A stretch of DNA of 64,000 nt, taken from the NCBI GenBank assembly GCA_012517355.1, contig JAAYVD010000123.1, forward strand, positions 108,154-172,153, in the 5' to 3' direction. The translations under genes and the position numbers were made by a program. Each line of letters begins with the position of its first letter. Within the stretch, counting starts at the first letter, position 1. The DNA comes from Candidatus Rifleibacteriota bacterium (GTDB lineage: Bacteria; Muiribacteriota; Ozemobacteria; Ozemobacterales; Ozemobacteraceae). Positions 24,279 to 33,274 of this stretch are shown piece after piece. Under the pieces are notes generated by a model that worked only from the letters and a program-made list of their open reading frames with translations, was not told where the DNA came from and did no database searches.

Positions 24279-25288
24279 TAGACGGCGTCGACCCCGTCGA
24301 AGGAGTGGGCGGAATCGCCCGAACCGCAGATCGGATACAGGCTGCGGATGGTGCCGCCGAGGGTGTAGAGTTGCCAGGTGTAGGCGCGGCCGTTGATGTT
24401 GGCGTTGAACTGCACCGCCGAAGGGACGTTGTTTCCCTTGCGGGCGGTCTCGATGGCGATATGGCCGAGGGCCAGCAGCACCTGGGCGGAGTTGCCGATG
24501 GTGAATCCGCCCTTGCTCTTGACCAGCATCGGCAGGGGGCCGTTGCCGTCGGGGTCCCAGGTGAAGCGGCCGGTGAAGATGCCGGTGTCGCCGGCGTGGT
24601 CGATGTTCTGGCCGAGGCGGGCGCGGCCGGCGGTTTCGTCGGTGTAGAACTTGAACCACCAGTGGTAGCCGCTGACCGACGTCTTTTTCATCTCGCCGCA
24701 GATCACGTGCTCGAAGCCGGCCCCGGCCCCGAACCAGTTGGCCTTGAGGTCGTCGAGGCGGGTGCCGGTGACGGCGAGGGCATGCTTGATGACCGGGTCG
24801 TCGGCGATGGTGGCGAGGTAGGCGTCGATCTCGCGCTCGTGGTCTTTCAGTTCCGGGGTGCCGACCTTGGGGTCGAACCGCGCAGCCAGGGCGACGGCCG
24901 CCTGGTAGCTGGAGGGCAGGCGGGCGGCGAGGGGGGCGAACAGGCGGCCCCGGCCGTCGATGGTGACCTTGATGGCATCGACATCCTTGCCTGCCAGGCC
25001 GGCGCAGCGGCGGCCGATCTCGTCGGATACCCCACCGCGCGAGGGGGGGGCCCCGGTGCGGCCGGTGCGGTCGGTGCGCCGGTGGCTGCGGGCGATGGTC
25101 GCCTCGAATTCGGCCCGGTCGGTGATCAGGCCGATGGTGATGCTGTTGGCGAGGGTGGTGCGGAGTCCGGCGTCGTCGACCTGCTCCAGCAGTTCGTTCC
25201 AGGCGGGGGCGGGGTCGGCCCGGACCGGGGCGATGGCCACGACCAGGGTCAGCAGGACCACGGCGAAACGGATGAAAGTTCTGTTCAC
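24215..25288 (-). CDS. Exported EndoU-like endoribonuclease
   Basis: 357 aa. The start is GTG at 25288 with GGGAG seven bases upstream; an N-terminal signal peptide follows, with cleavage near VRA|DPAP (24/25). Residues 191-215 match the XendoU/EndoU core: GFEHVICGE and GYHWWFKFY supply His194 and His209, equivalents of the two catalytic histidines. A downstream YTWQLYTLGG...YPI region matches the C-terminal lobe. EndoU enzymes cut RNA at uridines, leaving 2',3'-cyclic phosphate. A secreted bacterial version could degrade external RNA or act as an effector; no immunity gene is evident next to it. Assignment rests on motifs and order. Confidence 0.7.
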   Translation of the reverse strand: MNRTFIRFAVVLLTLVVAIAPVRADPAPAWNELLEQVDDAGLRTTLANSITIGLITDRAEFEATIARSHRRTDRTGRTGAPPSRGGVSDEIGRRCAGLAGKDVDAIKVTIDGRGRLFAPLAARLPSSYQAAVALAARFDPKVGTPELKDHEREIDAYLATIADDPVIKHALAVTGTRLDDLKANWFGAGAGFEHVICGEMKKTSVSGYHWWFKFYTDETAGRARLGQNIDHAGDTGIFTGRFTWDPDGNGPLPMLVKSKGGFTIGNSAQVLLALGHIAIETARKGNNVPSAVQFNANINGRAYTWQLYTLGGTIRSLYPICGSGDSAHSFDGVDAVYYDLEEDGLRALGADGSLTVH

Positions 25289-25760
25289 GTTGGTTCTCCC
25301 ATACTCGATACTTGTGCGACGTGGGCAGAAATCCGAAAACGAAGGGTTTGCCGCAATTTTCCTGCCAGAGACCAGTGAAGTGGGGGGAGCCGGATCAATC
25401 CAGAACCGGGGGGAGGCACGCCCTCCGCTGCCATGCCCAAACTGCCTGGAATCCGGCAGGCTGGGAAAGAAATCCGGCAGGGTCCAGGAATTCACTCAGC
25501 GATCCGAAACTTCTCCGATGACCAGCGTGTTCCACAGGCATTGGCCCTTTCAGCAAGTCAGATCGAAGTTGCCCAAAAACCCGCTTCAGAGGCAATAGTG
25601 AGTATGGCTGGGCAGGGTCAGGGGATCGCCTTGCCTCCTCCATCATTGGCCTGGGATTTCCAGAGACTGCAGGCTCTCCGGCGGGAGGTTTCCGAACGGC
25701 GAACCTCGCCCCTGGGCCATGGTGCCCGAGGGCGAGGTGGAAGGGAGAGGACGGGAAGGG
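25289..25760. other. Intergenic, nothing recognised
   Basis: A 472-bp region upstream of the EndoU gene and downstream of the holin-family gene. It is less GC-rich than average. Short frames lack ribosome binding sites. No repeat-family copy was seen. Confidence 0.4.
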
Positions 25761-26174
25761 TCAGATGCCCACGACCCCCAGGACCCCCCTGACGACGACG
25801 TTGATGATGCCGAGGGCGAGGGCCGCCTTGACGGCGACCAGAGGTGATTCCATCTTGAAGTCCTCGAGGAACTTGTCGATCGCCATGAGCAGGACAACCG
25901 ACAGGACGAAGGATACCAGGAAGACGGTGACGAAAATGCCGGCTCCGGCGATGAGGGGCCCGATGATGGGGATGAAGGCGAACATGGCCAGGCCGATGGT
26001 CACGATGGCGACCAGGGGGAAGGTCACGATGCCCAGGATATACCCCAGGATGCTGTAGGCGACAGCGATGGCGGCGGCGGTCTTCTCGTTCTTGATCTGG
26101 AACCCGGGCAGGAACTTGGAGATGCCGACGAAGGCGGCGGTGTTGATGATGATGGTGATCAAGGCCTGGACCAT
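25761..26174 (-). CDS. Phage holin superfamily IV (YvlD-like) membrane protein
   Basis: A 137-aa protein with four predicted membrane helices (about 3-20, 33-52, 57-80 and 88-108) and the family words NTAAFVGISKFLPGF, FPLVAIVTIGLAMF and INVVVRG. Proteins of this group (PF04020) are small chromosomal membrane proteins, often stress-related; a holin role is not implied. AGGAGG seven bases before the ATG fixes the start. It stands alone. Confidence 0.85.
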   Translation of the reverse strand: MVQALITIIINTAAFVGISKFLPGFQIKNEKTAAAIAVAYSILGYILGIVTFPLVAIVTIGLAMFAFIPIIGPLIAGAGIFVTVFLVSFVLSVVLLMAIDKFLEDFKMESPLVAVKAALALGIINVVVRGVLGVVGI

Positions 26175-26541
26175 GGTGATCCTCCTGTTCTGTCGAACGT
26201 CGATCCCCGTTTCCGGGTGCGGCGGAAAGGTTCGGATGGAGCATCGGGAGGAAGGGCGGTTTTGTTGAGGTGTTTTTGCCCTTCGCCGGATGATCCGGAA
26301 AGAACCATCCGGGTGTCGTGACCCGGGTTTCCTGCCCTCTGACACAGAAACCGGCTCAGGCCTGGGGAGCGCCGGGTGGAACCGGATCAGAATGGGGTGG
26401 AGAGTATCGGCCGATGGTGCCCGAGACCGGCGAGGGGAAGGGCGGGTGCCGCAGAATGCGGTGCGCCCATGGCGGCGCCCCCGTGGGGCCGCCCATGGTA
26501 GAATGCCGCCCGATCCACCCATCGTCACGGAGGTCGTCGCC
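26175..26541. other. Divergent intergenic region before nagB
   Basis: A 367-bp region between divergent genes. No clear promoter or repeat-family copy was found. Confidence 0.4.
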
Positions 26542-27327
26542 ATGGAAGTCATCATCAAGGCCACCCAGGAGGAAGCCTGCCGGCTGGGGGCCCGCATCGT
26601 CGCCGAGGTCGTCCGCACCCGCCCGCATCCCGTGCTGGGCCTGGCCACCGGATCCTCGCCGCTTCCCCTCTACCGCGAACTGGTCCGCCTGCATCGCGAG
26701 GAGGGCTTGAGCTTTGCTCACGTTTCCACCTTCAACCTCGACGAATACGTCGGTCTCGACCCCGCCCACCCCGGCTCGTTCCGCACCTGCATGGAGGAGA
26801 ACCTGTTCCGGCATATCGACCTGCCCCGCGACCGGGCCCACCTGCCGGACGGCCTCGCCAAGGACATCCCCGGCCACTGCGCCGAATACGAGCGGATGAT
26901 CGCCGCCGCCGGCGGCATCGACCTGCAACTGCTGGGCATCGGCTCGGATGGCCATCTGGCCTTCAACGAACCCAGCTCGTCCTTCCGCTCGCGCACCCGC
27001 ATCAAGACCTTGTGGACCGAGACGCGCCGGGCCAATGCCGGCCCCTTCGGCAGCCCGGAGAAGGTGCCGCACCACTGCCTGACGATGGGCCTGGGAACGA
27101 TCATGGACGCCCGCCGCTGCCTGCTGCTCGGCTTTGGCCGCGGCAAAGCCCAGGCGGTCCGCGACATGGTCGAGGGGCCGGTGACCGCCTCCTGCCCCGC
27201 CAGCCTGCTGCAGTTCCACGAGCACACCATCGTCGTCGTCGACGAGGAGGCGGCCTCCCTTCTACAGCACCGCGACTACTACCGCGAGGTCTACGCCGGG
27301 AAGCCGGACTGGCAGCGCTGGGAGTGA
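26542..27327 (+). CDS. nagB: Glucosamine-6-phosphate deaminase (NagB)
   Basis: Converts glucosamine 6-phosphate to fructose 6-phosphate plus ammonia, feeding amino sugars from cell-wall or chitin turnover into glycolysis. 261 aa, normal length. Key motifs are LGLATGSSP, FNLDEYVGL (Asp67 as general base) and LGIGSDGHLAFNEP with Asp136, His138 and Glu143. SRTR follows as in the family. GGAGG nine bases before the ATG at 26542. No nagA or amino-sugar transporter lies adjacent; the PTS genes at 50.8-55.3 kb look glucose-specific. Confidence 0.94.
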   Translation: MEVIIKATQEEACRLGARIVAEVVRTRPHPVLGLATGSSPLPLYRELVRLHREEGLSFAHVSTFNLDEYVGLDPAHPGSFRTCMEENLFRHIDLPRDRAHLPDGLAKDIPGHCAEYERMIAAAGGIDLQLLGIGSDGHLAFNEPSSSFRSRTRIKTLWTETRRANAGPFGSPEKVPHHCLTMGLGTIMDARRCLLLGFGRGKAQAVRDMVEGPVTASCPASLLQFHEHTIVVVDEEAASLLQHRDYYREVYAGKPDWQRWE

Positions 27328-27330
27328 GGG

Positions 27331-27418
27331 GCCCCTGGCGATGCGCGAAACTCGCGTTTCGCGCTGCCATCCGTGGCGACAAGGGGGCCCTTCCGACGTC
27401 GTGTCGGTCGGGGCCGGG
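27331..27418 (+). repeat. Double-hairpin repeat, family 1, copy B
   Basis: Begins three bases after the nagB stop. The core (27331-27389) has GCGCGAAAC/GTTTCGCGC and GCCATCCGTGGC hairpins inside a GCCCCTGGCG / ACAAGGGGGC outer arm pair. The tail CCGACGTCGTGTCGGTCGGGG is also found in copy G. The remaining 240 bp to the next gene hold nothing else recognised. Confidence 0.8.
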
Positions 27419-27660
27419 TTGGAACGTGGCCCTGCCGGAAGGGCAAAACCACCGATGGACACCGATGGCAAAGAGGAATGGGGAAGGACGAGTCCGGCGG
27501 CGGGAAGGAAGCTGGCCACGGCCCGTCTCGTGCGACCGGGGCCCGTCCGCGACGGAACCTGCCGGTCGCCCTGCCACGGGAGGAACGATCGTGGGCGTGG
27601 CACGGGGTGGGGCGGCGGCATCCTGACGGGCGCTGACGGGAAGCAGAGGAGGGAAGGGGA

Positions 27661-28701
27661 ATGATCGCGGTGTCCACCTGGATGTCGCCGCTGGTCACGG
27701 CGGTGGTCTCGCTCTTTGTCGGCATCTTCATCACGCTGCGGGCCCGGCGCCGCCCCACGACCGTGGTCATCGCGGGGATCGCGGTGGCCTCGGCCTTCTA
27801 CAACTTCTTCCGCACCCTGTTCGCCTGGGATCCGGAGCTCCTCCTGATCAAGGTCGGGTGGGCCGGGGCGATCCTGCTGATCCCGTTGCTGGCCGAGTTC
27901 CCTGACGCGATCCTGGACGACCGGTGGGCCCGGCCGCGCACCCGGCGGCTGGCGTGGGTGGCGGCCGCCTGGTTCCTGGCCCAGCTCCACGGCGACGGCA
28001 TGTTCCTGCCCACCCTCGAGGACATGGGCGGGAACCGGATCGCCCTGGCCGGCCCCTGGATGCCCCTCTACGCGGGAGTCATGGCGGTGTTGCTGGTGCG
28101 GCTGGGCTACCGGCTGGTCCGCGAGTGGTGGAGCGGCGCCGACGAGATGCGGCGCCGCCGCGTAGAGTTCATCCTGCTCGGGGAAGTATTCTACTGCCTG
28201 TGTGCGTTGCACGACATGCTGCTGCGCCACCAGCTGTTCTGGGTGTTCCCTTTCCCCATCGTCGACTGGGCGGCCCTGGCCTTCATGTTCATCGTGCTCT
28301 ACGCCACCATGCGCTACCGGCTGCTCGATCTCGACGTCGTGCTGAGCATCGGGGTCTTCTACTCGTTGCTGACCGTCGGCACGGCGGTCGTCTACAACGG
28401 CGTGGAGACCCTCCTGGAAAGCCTGCTGGAACGCAATCTGGGCATGCAGGCCTGGTGGGCGGCCCTGTTGCCCGCCCTGGTGGTCGCGGTGTCGTTCGGC
28501 CCGCTGCAGAAGCTGATCCACTGGCTGATCGACCGGCTGTTCCTGCCGGCAGGCCTGCGCGAACGGGAGCTGTTCCGCGGCCCGAACTTCCAGTACCTGG
28601 TGCTCGACCGGCGGGTCGCCGAGCTGAAAGCCCTGCGTGACGACCTCGACCAGGTCATCAGCCGTCTCGAAGCGCCCGCCCCACCGCCGGAAGGTTCCTG
28701 A
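27661..28701 (+). CDS. Polytopic membrane protein, sensor-like
   Basis: 346 aa with eight or nine predicted membrane helices across residues 8-285, then a short cytoplasmic tail. The hydrophobic region resembles the multi-helix N-terminal sensor segments found on some histidine kinases and cyclases (YATMRYRLLDLDVVLSIGVFY, PLQKLIHWLIDRLF), but no kinase, cyclase or other output domain follows. A GGAAGGGG ribosome binding site precedes the ATG. It may act through a partner protein. No family is assigned with confidence. Confidence 0.7.
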   Translation: MIAVSTWMSPLVTAVVSLFVGIFITLRARRRPTTVVIAGIAVASAFYNFFRTLFAWDPELLLIKVGWAGAILLIPLLAEFPDAILDDRWARPRTRRLAWVAAAWFLAQLHGDGMFLPTLEDMGGNRIALAGPWMPLYAGVMAVLLVRLGYRLVREWWSGADEMRRRRVEFILLGEVFYCLCALHDMLLRHQLFWVFPFPIVDWAALAFMFIVLYATMRYRLLDLDVVLSIGVFYSLLTVGTAVVYNGVETLLESLLERNLGMQAWWAALLPALVVAVSFGPLQKLIHWLIDRLFLPAGLRERELFRGPNFQYLVLDRRVAELKALRDDLDQVISRLEAPAPPPEGS

Positions 28702-28800
28702 CCGTCGTCTTTGCCGGAGACACAGCCCGGCGGGGAGGGGGCAACCGCCCCCTGGTGGTGCAGAGGCGCGGCCGGCCCCTGTCGTCCGCCGCCGGAACGA

Positions 28801-30456
28801 TCACGGGACCACCGACAGGCGGAAGAGATACGCGGTGCCCTGCGCGTCGGCCTCGGTGGCCAGCCAGAGGAAGCCGCGACCCACGGTCAGGGCTGTGGGT
28901 CGCGGCGCCACATGGGTGGCGAGCCGCGCCCAGGTTTTGCCAAGATCCTGAGAAGAGTACAAACCAGGATCGGGGTCCTCCTGGCGTCGGCCGTAGGCAT
29001 ACAACGTCTGCCCTTTGGCCACCAGCCTGGTCCCGAACGAGTCCTTGCCGGTCTGCAAGGCATAATCGGCGATCCGCTCCCATGCCGATGCCGCCTGGTT
29101 CCACCGGAACAGGGCCGGCACCCCGCCCCGGGTGGAATGGGCGAGGGCCACCACCTGGTCAGCGACGACGACGAGATCGGACACCGAGACATCGTCGGGA
29201 ATGCCCTGGGTCGGTTCGAAAACCTGTCCATCCCGGGAGAGGTAGACGGGGGTGGATTTCTCGATTGCCGTCGACTCGTAGATGGTCGTGCCCACGAACA
29301 GGTTTCCCTGCCAGCCAACCATGGCGCTGAGGATGTTGCGGGCCTTCTGGGGATTCACGAACACCCGCTCCCACTGGTCGCCCGTCTCCCCGCCCCGCCA
29401 GCGGTAGACCTCGCCGGGATTGGGGTTGTAACCGGTGCCGCAGTAGACGCGGTCGTGGGCCTCGGCGTAGACGAAGGTGGAGTTGGGCGGATGCACGCCG
29501 CGGGTGGCCGCCTGCCAGGTGGTTCCTCCGTCCGTCGACACATACGGCGGCGTGTGGCCGCACCAGCCACCACCGGTGAACAGGGTCCCGTCGGTGGCTT
29601 CGAGCAGCGCGCCACGGACCTGCCGGATGAGCGACAGGCTCTGGATGGGGACGGGTCTGGTGGCCGCCTTCGTCTGCGGGTCGAAGGTGGTTCGCCAGAC
29701 CATGGCCGGGGTGCCGCCCCACCACTGGGCCCCCTTGTTCTGCGATACGAAGAGCACCTCGTCGGGTCGGCGGGACGGCAGGAGCAGGGCGTCGATGAAC
29801 GCCACCGTCACGCCTTGCGTGGGGGGAACGGCGCAGACCAGCTCGAGACCATCGGTCGGAGGAGGGACCCGGCTTCCGGAATGGAGGGACCCCTCGGCGG
29901 CAGGCGTGGCGGGACTGCTCGCGATCGGGGGGGGCGGACCATCGTCGGGGGTCGCCGTCCGGACCGCGGGATTCCCCCGCTCGTATGTCTTGGTGAAGGT
30001 CATCGCGGTGACCCTCCACCCCTGCGGGGTCCGGGCCATGGCATGGGTGTAGGTGCCCCAGACCTCCCACAGGTCGCCGGACAGGCCGGACAGTTGGTTC
30101 CAGGCGTATCCGTGGGAGGTGACCGTCGCCTGGTCACCGTCGATCGTCACCAGGTGGTTGCCCCGCAGGTGGAAGGTCTTCTTGGCCGGAAACAGGTTGG
30201 TCCGCCAGGCGAGGATCAAATCGTCGGCCTTGATCGTGGCGGGCTTGCCCCCCGTTAGCGAGGTGAAATCGACCAGGACGTCGTCGGCGAAGAAACGGCG
30301 GGCCTGTTGCCAGTCCTTGCTATCGACGGCGACGTCGATCGCATTGGTGAGGCGGATCAATTCCCCTTCGTCCAGCACCCGCTGCAGGGGGGGCGGTTCC
30401 GCCGCCTCGAGGGCCGGCCCCGGACAGATGATGCCGAAGCCAATCCAGACAAGCAT
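28801..30456 (-). CDS. Exported SnoaL/NTF2-like domain fused to a BNR-type propeller
   Basis: 551 aa. A short signal peptide (about 1-19) precedes an NTF2/SnoaL-like domain at 30-165 (DSKDWQQARRFFADDVLVDF, WRVTAMTFTKTYERG). A Pro-rich linker (about 170-200) leads to a propeller with BNR/Asp-box-like repeats: VSTDGGTTWQA, YLSRDGQVFEP and YSSQDLGKTWARL. Such propellers often bind glycans or lie on the cell surface; the NTF2-like domain may bind a small ligand. The ribosome binding site is weak. It is convergent with the membrane protein gene at 27661. No enzymatic activity can be assigned. Confidence 0.75.
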   Translation of the reverse strand: MLVWIGFGIICPGPALEAAEPPPLQRVLDEGELIRLTNAIDVAVDSKDWQQARRFFADDVLVDFTSLTGGKPATIKADDLILAWRTNLFPAKKTFHLRGNHLVTIDGDQATVTSHGYAWNQLSGLSGDLWEVWGTYTHAMARTPQGWRVTAMTFTKTYERGNPAVRTATPDDGPPPPIASSPATPAAEGSLHSGSRVPPPTDGLELVCAVPPTQGVTVAFIDALLLPSRRPDEVLFVSQNKGAQWWGGTPAMVWRTTFDPQTKAATRPVPIQSLSLIRQVRGALLEATDGTLFTGGGWCGHTPPYVSTDGGTTWQAATRGVHPPNSTFVYAEAHDRVYCGTGYNPNPGEVYRWRGGETGDQWERVFVNPQKARNILSAMVGWQGNLFVGTTIYESTAIEKSTPVYLSRDGQVFEPTQGIPDDVSVSDLVVVADQVVALAHSTRGGVPALFRWNQAASAWERIADYALQTGKDSFGTRLVAKGQTLYAYGRRQEDPDPGLYSSQDLGKTWARLATHVAPRPTALTVGRGFLWLATEADAQGTAYLFRLSVVP

Positions 30457-30740
30457 TCACAGGATGATCGGTCGTCTTTCCATGATCCCCTCCCGGAAAG
30501 AGATTTCCCTGGTCAGTTTACCTCATGTCCGCGGGTGAAACCCCAACCCCGACGGCCACATCCCCGGGCCGCCGGTCCAGCGCCCATCCGGGTGATGACG
30601 GAACGCCCCGAACCCGCAGGCGGGCGGTGACGATTTCCTGGTTGTCTCCTTCTCTTTCCGGCAGCAAACAGGCTTTGCTCTGTGTCAGGCTGGCACTTGA
30701 GCCGGTCTGGTGGCCAAACCGATTTATTCCCCTTGGCCCG

Positions 30741-30800
30741 GGTGGCCCTTGGCGAGGCGCGAAACGGCCGTTGCGCCCCGCCAACCGTGTCGGCAATTGG
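30741..30800 (+). repeat. Double-hairpin repeat, family 1, copy C
   Basis: A more degenerate copy with GGCGCGAAACGGCCGTTGCGCC and CCGCCAACCGTGTCGG, inside the 389-bp gap 30457-30845. The rest of that gap shows no gene or clear promoter. Confidence 0.65.
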
Positions 30801-30845
30801 GAAGCACGCCAGCATCGTTGGGTCGGGATCGCGACACGGCGGGAG

Positions 30846-31835
30846 TCACCTTCCCATCAGGACGAGGGTGGTCCAGAGGATGCCCGTGACGAGGAAGTGG
30901 AGGGCGGTCGATACCGCGATGCCGCGCGTCTCCCAGGCCGAGCGGCCGAGGAGCCAGCCGATGCCCAGATACAGCAGCAGCCGGCCGGCCTCGGCGGCCA
31001 CGGCGGCCAGTTCCCACTCGGGAAGGCAGGTGTAATGGATGACCGCGAAGAAGGCCGCCTGGAACAGGTTCGCGGCGCCGGGGCGGAGGGTCGTGGCGAG
31101 AGCCGGGAGCAGCAGGGCGCGGAACACCAGTTCCTCGATCAGGCTGTTGTTGAAGCCGCCCAGCCAGCGCCCGCCGAGGGTGGCCAGGAGCACCCCGTCG
31201 ACCGGCCGGTCCATGCGGAGCCAGGCGTGGGCGCCGCCCAGCAGCAGGAGCATCACCCCGATGCGGATGGCCACGCGCGTCCAGGTCATGGGCTGGGCCC
31301 CGCCAAGGATCGTGGTCTCGCGCGAGGGATCGCCGAACCGCAGGAAGGTCGTCCAGCCGGCTGGTTCAGAGGCGGGAAGTTCGCCGGGGCCGTCGTCGGG
31401 GGCGGGTCGGCCGTCATCGGCGGGGACTGGGACGCCCGTGAGGAAACGGCGCAGCAGGAGCCAGAGGACCAGGATGGCCACATACTGGTAGCTGCGGTCG
31501 AGGATGTACTCGTTCACGATCCCGACGAAGGCGGCGGCCGCGGGGCCGTCGGGCACGACGGGAACCCGCAGCGGGACGCGCTGGAAGAACAGCTCCATGG
31601 CGGCGTAGGCGAGGAAGACGGCGGCCGTGATCCAGGCGGTGGCCGCCGCCCCTGGCCGCCCGAGGGCGCGGCCCGCGAAGGACAGCAGGAAGCCGAGACC
31701 GGCCAGGCCGAAGAACGGGCCCGCCCCGAAGAAATACGGCGTGCGGCTTTCCGGCCCGCCGCCCCAGATCCAGCCGGCCAGGCAAACCGCCGCCAGGATC
31801 CATGACAGGTTCCGCTGTCGTCCGGACGGGTCCAT
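30846..31835 (-). CDS. CPBP-family intramembrane metalloprotease
   Basis: 329 aa, about eight predicted membrane helices. The three family motifs are present: EELVFR (Glu234, Glu235, Arg239), FFAVIHY (His267) and HFLVTG (His313). CPBP (Abi, CAAX-prenyl-protease-like) enzymes cleave membrane substrates; in bacteria they take part in bacteriocin self-immunity and protein processing. A soluble loop at about 135-175 is unusual. AGGAGG six bases before the ATG at 31835 fixes the start. It stands alone. Confidence 0.88.
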   Translation of the reverse strand: MDPSGRQRNLSWILAAVCLAGWIWGGGPESRTPYFFGAGPFFGLAGLGFLLSFAGRALGRPGAAATAWITAAVFLAYAAMELFFQRVPLRVPVVPDGPAAAAFVGIVNEYILDRSYQYVAILVLWLLLRRFLTGVPVPADDGRPAPDDGPGELPASEPAGWTTFLRFGDPSRETTILGGAQPMTWTRVAIRIGVMLLLLGGAHAWLRMDRPVDGVLLATLGGRWLGGFNNSLIEELVFRALLLPALATTLRPGAANLFQAAFFAVIHYTCLPEWELAAVAAEAGRLLLYLGIGWLLGRSAWETRGIAVSTALHFLVTGILWTTLVLMGR

Positions 31836-32075
31836 GGCATCCTCCTTCCCGCGCGTGTGGCGACCCCGCCGCTCCGGCAGGCTACCGCGTTCCCCGGTTG
31901 GGGGCAAGTTTTCCATCCGGATCCGGGGTTCCGGGGTTGGGAAGGGCCATGGAGCGCCACGCGGGTTCCCGGGGGACCGGTCGGCCGGCCATCGTCACGC
32001 CGGGGTATTCTTGGCGAGGGGTGCGGCCCGGCGGCTCCCCTCCAGACTCCGCCGGTGGCGGCCTCCCATGGCCGC

Positions 32076-33140
32076 TCACCCCTGGCCGTCCGGGGAGCGC
32101 AGGCCGACTCCGAACCGCAAGAGCCGGAACGAGGCCAGCGAGGTGGCCAGCTCCTTCCGCAGGTCCTTGAAGACCAGCACCCGCTCGTTCCGCTCGGGGG
32201 AAGCCAGGACCGGCACTCCCAGCCAGTCGTCGACCACCACGTGCAGGGTGTTTGCCCGCTCGAGGTTTTCCGCCAGCCGGCGTCCGAAACCGGCCAGGTT
32301 GGCCAGAGGGGGCTGGAACCGGTGCCGGTGCTTTCGGTTGAAGGTCAACAGCCCCACGGGGAAGGCGGCGTCCCGGAACCCGGGTGGGGCAAAGCCCTGG
32401 AAGGCCATCCGGCTCCAGAAGTTGTCGGGAAGAGCGTCGACGAAGAACACCACGAAAAAACCCGCCACCCGGGGCGGGGGGGCGGCCGGGGCGCCGGTCG
32501 CGGAGGGAGGAACCGCCCTGCTGGTGGCAGCTGGGGGGGCGTAGGCCGGGCTGATCCAGTTCATCCAGTAGACCAGGCAGGTCTTGCCCAGGAACTCCCC
32601 GTCCATAGGCTCCATCCGGGCCGCCATCAGGTCCTCGGCCCGGAGGCCCGGCCCCAACAGGGGTTGGAAGTCTTCGGCGATCTCCCGCCGGACCTCGGCC
32701 GACTGGACCCCCTGAGCGGTCGGATCCCGAAAGAACCGGTGGATCAGATCCTGCCAGCGGCGGGTCCCTGGAAGGGCCAGGTCGGGGGGGAGGGCGACCA
32801 GTTCCCCGGTCGTGTCCCAGGCCACCCATCTCGCCGACTGGGGGACGCGCTTGCCGAACCGGCGCACCCACCTCTGGAACTGCCGGGTGTCGTAACCCAG
32901 CAGGGTCCGGGCGATCTGAGACAGGACGGATCGGGGTTCGAGGGCCTCGCGGATGGCCATGCCCCGGCTTTCGAGCATGGCGGATTCCCGGCTGAGGAGC
33001 AGCGTCCGGTCCTCGGTCAGCCAGGCGTCTGCCTGCCACCAGGCGACTCCCGTGGGCAATACGACGAGCGCCACGTACAAAAAGCCCCAGACGATCCAGG
33101 AATCGCGGGGAACGGTGGGGGTGGGGCGCCTTCCCTCCAT
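32076..33140 (-). CDS. Membrane-anchored sensor-like protein without output domain
   Basis: 354 aa. One membrane helix at about 14-34 is followed by a large extracytoplasmic-type domain with a Pro/Ala-rich break near 207-225. The arrangement and several segments (a long charged helix after the membrane, GFFVVFFVDAL, then LLTFNRKHRHRF) resemble the first sensor region of the giant cyclase at 57208-63792. It ends without HAMP, kinase or cyclase. It could be a detached sensor or a partner subunit. The family relation is by eye only. Confidence 0.6.
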   Translation of the reverse strand: MEGRRPTPTVPRDSWIVWGFLYVALVVLPTGVAWWQADAWLTEDRTLLLSRESAMLESRGMAIREALEPRSVLSQIARTLLGYDTRQFQRWVRRFGKRVPQSARWVAWDTTGELVALPPDLALPGTRRWQDLIHRFFRDPTAQGVQSAEVRREIAEDFQPLLGPGLRAEDLMAARMEPMDGEFLGKTCLVYWMNWISPAYAPPAATSRAVPPSATGAPAAPPPRVAGFFVVFFVDALPDNFWSRMAFQGFAPPGFRDAAFPVGLLTFNRKHRHRFQPPLANLAGFGRRLAENLERANTLHVVVDDWLGVPVLASPERNERVLVFKDLRKELATSLASFRLLRFGVGLRSPDGQG

Positions 33141-33186
33141 GCCGGATGCCTCAGGCGGACCTCAGCCGGGCGGGCCGGCGAGGACG

Positions 33187-33274
33187 ACCCCCTTGCCCGG
33201 CGCGAAACGGGGCTTTCGCGTCGCCAACCATGGCGGCAAGGGGGAAACCCTTCCGTTTTGGTGGCGATCGGGCC
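33187..33274 (+). repeat. Double-hairpin repeat, family 1, copy D
   Basis: The core (33187-33246) has GCGCGAAACGGGGCTTTCGCG and CGCCAACCATGGCGG hairpins in a CCCCCTTGCC/GGCAAGGGGG frame. It runs up to the stop codon of the nitroreductase-like gene. Confidence 0.75.

Noticed and set aside
25761..26174. Prophage holin
   Set aside because: The family name is historical; no lysis, phage or integrase gene is near.
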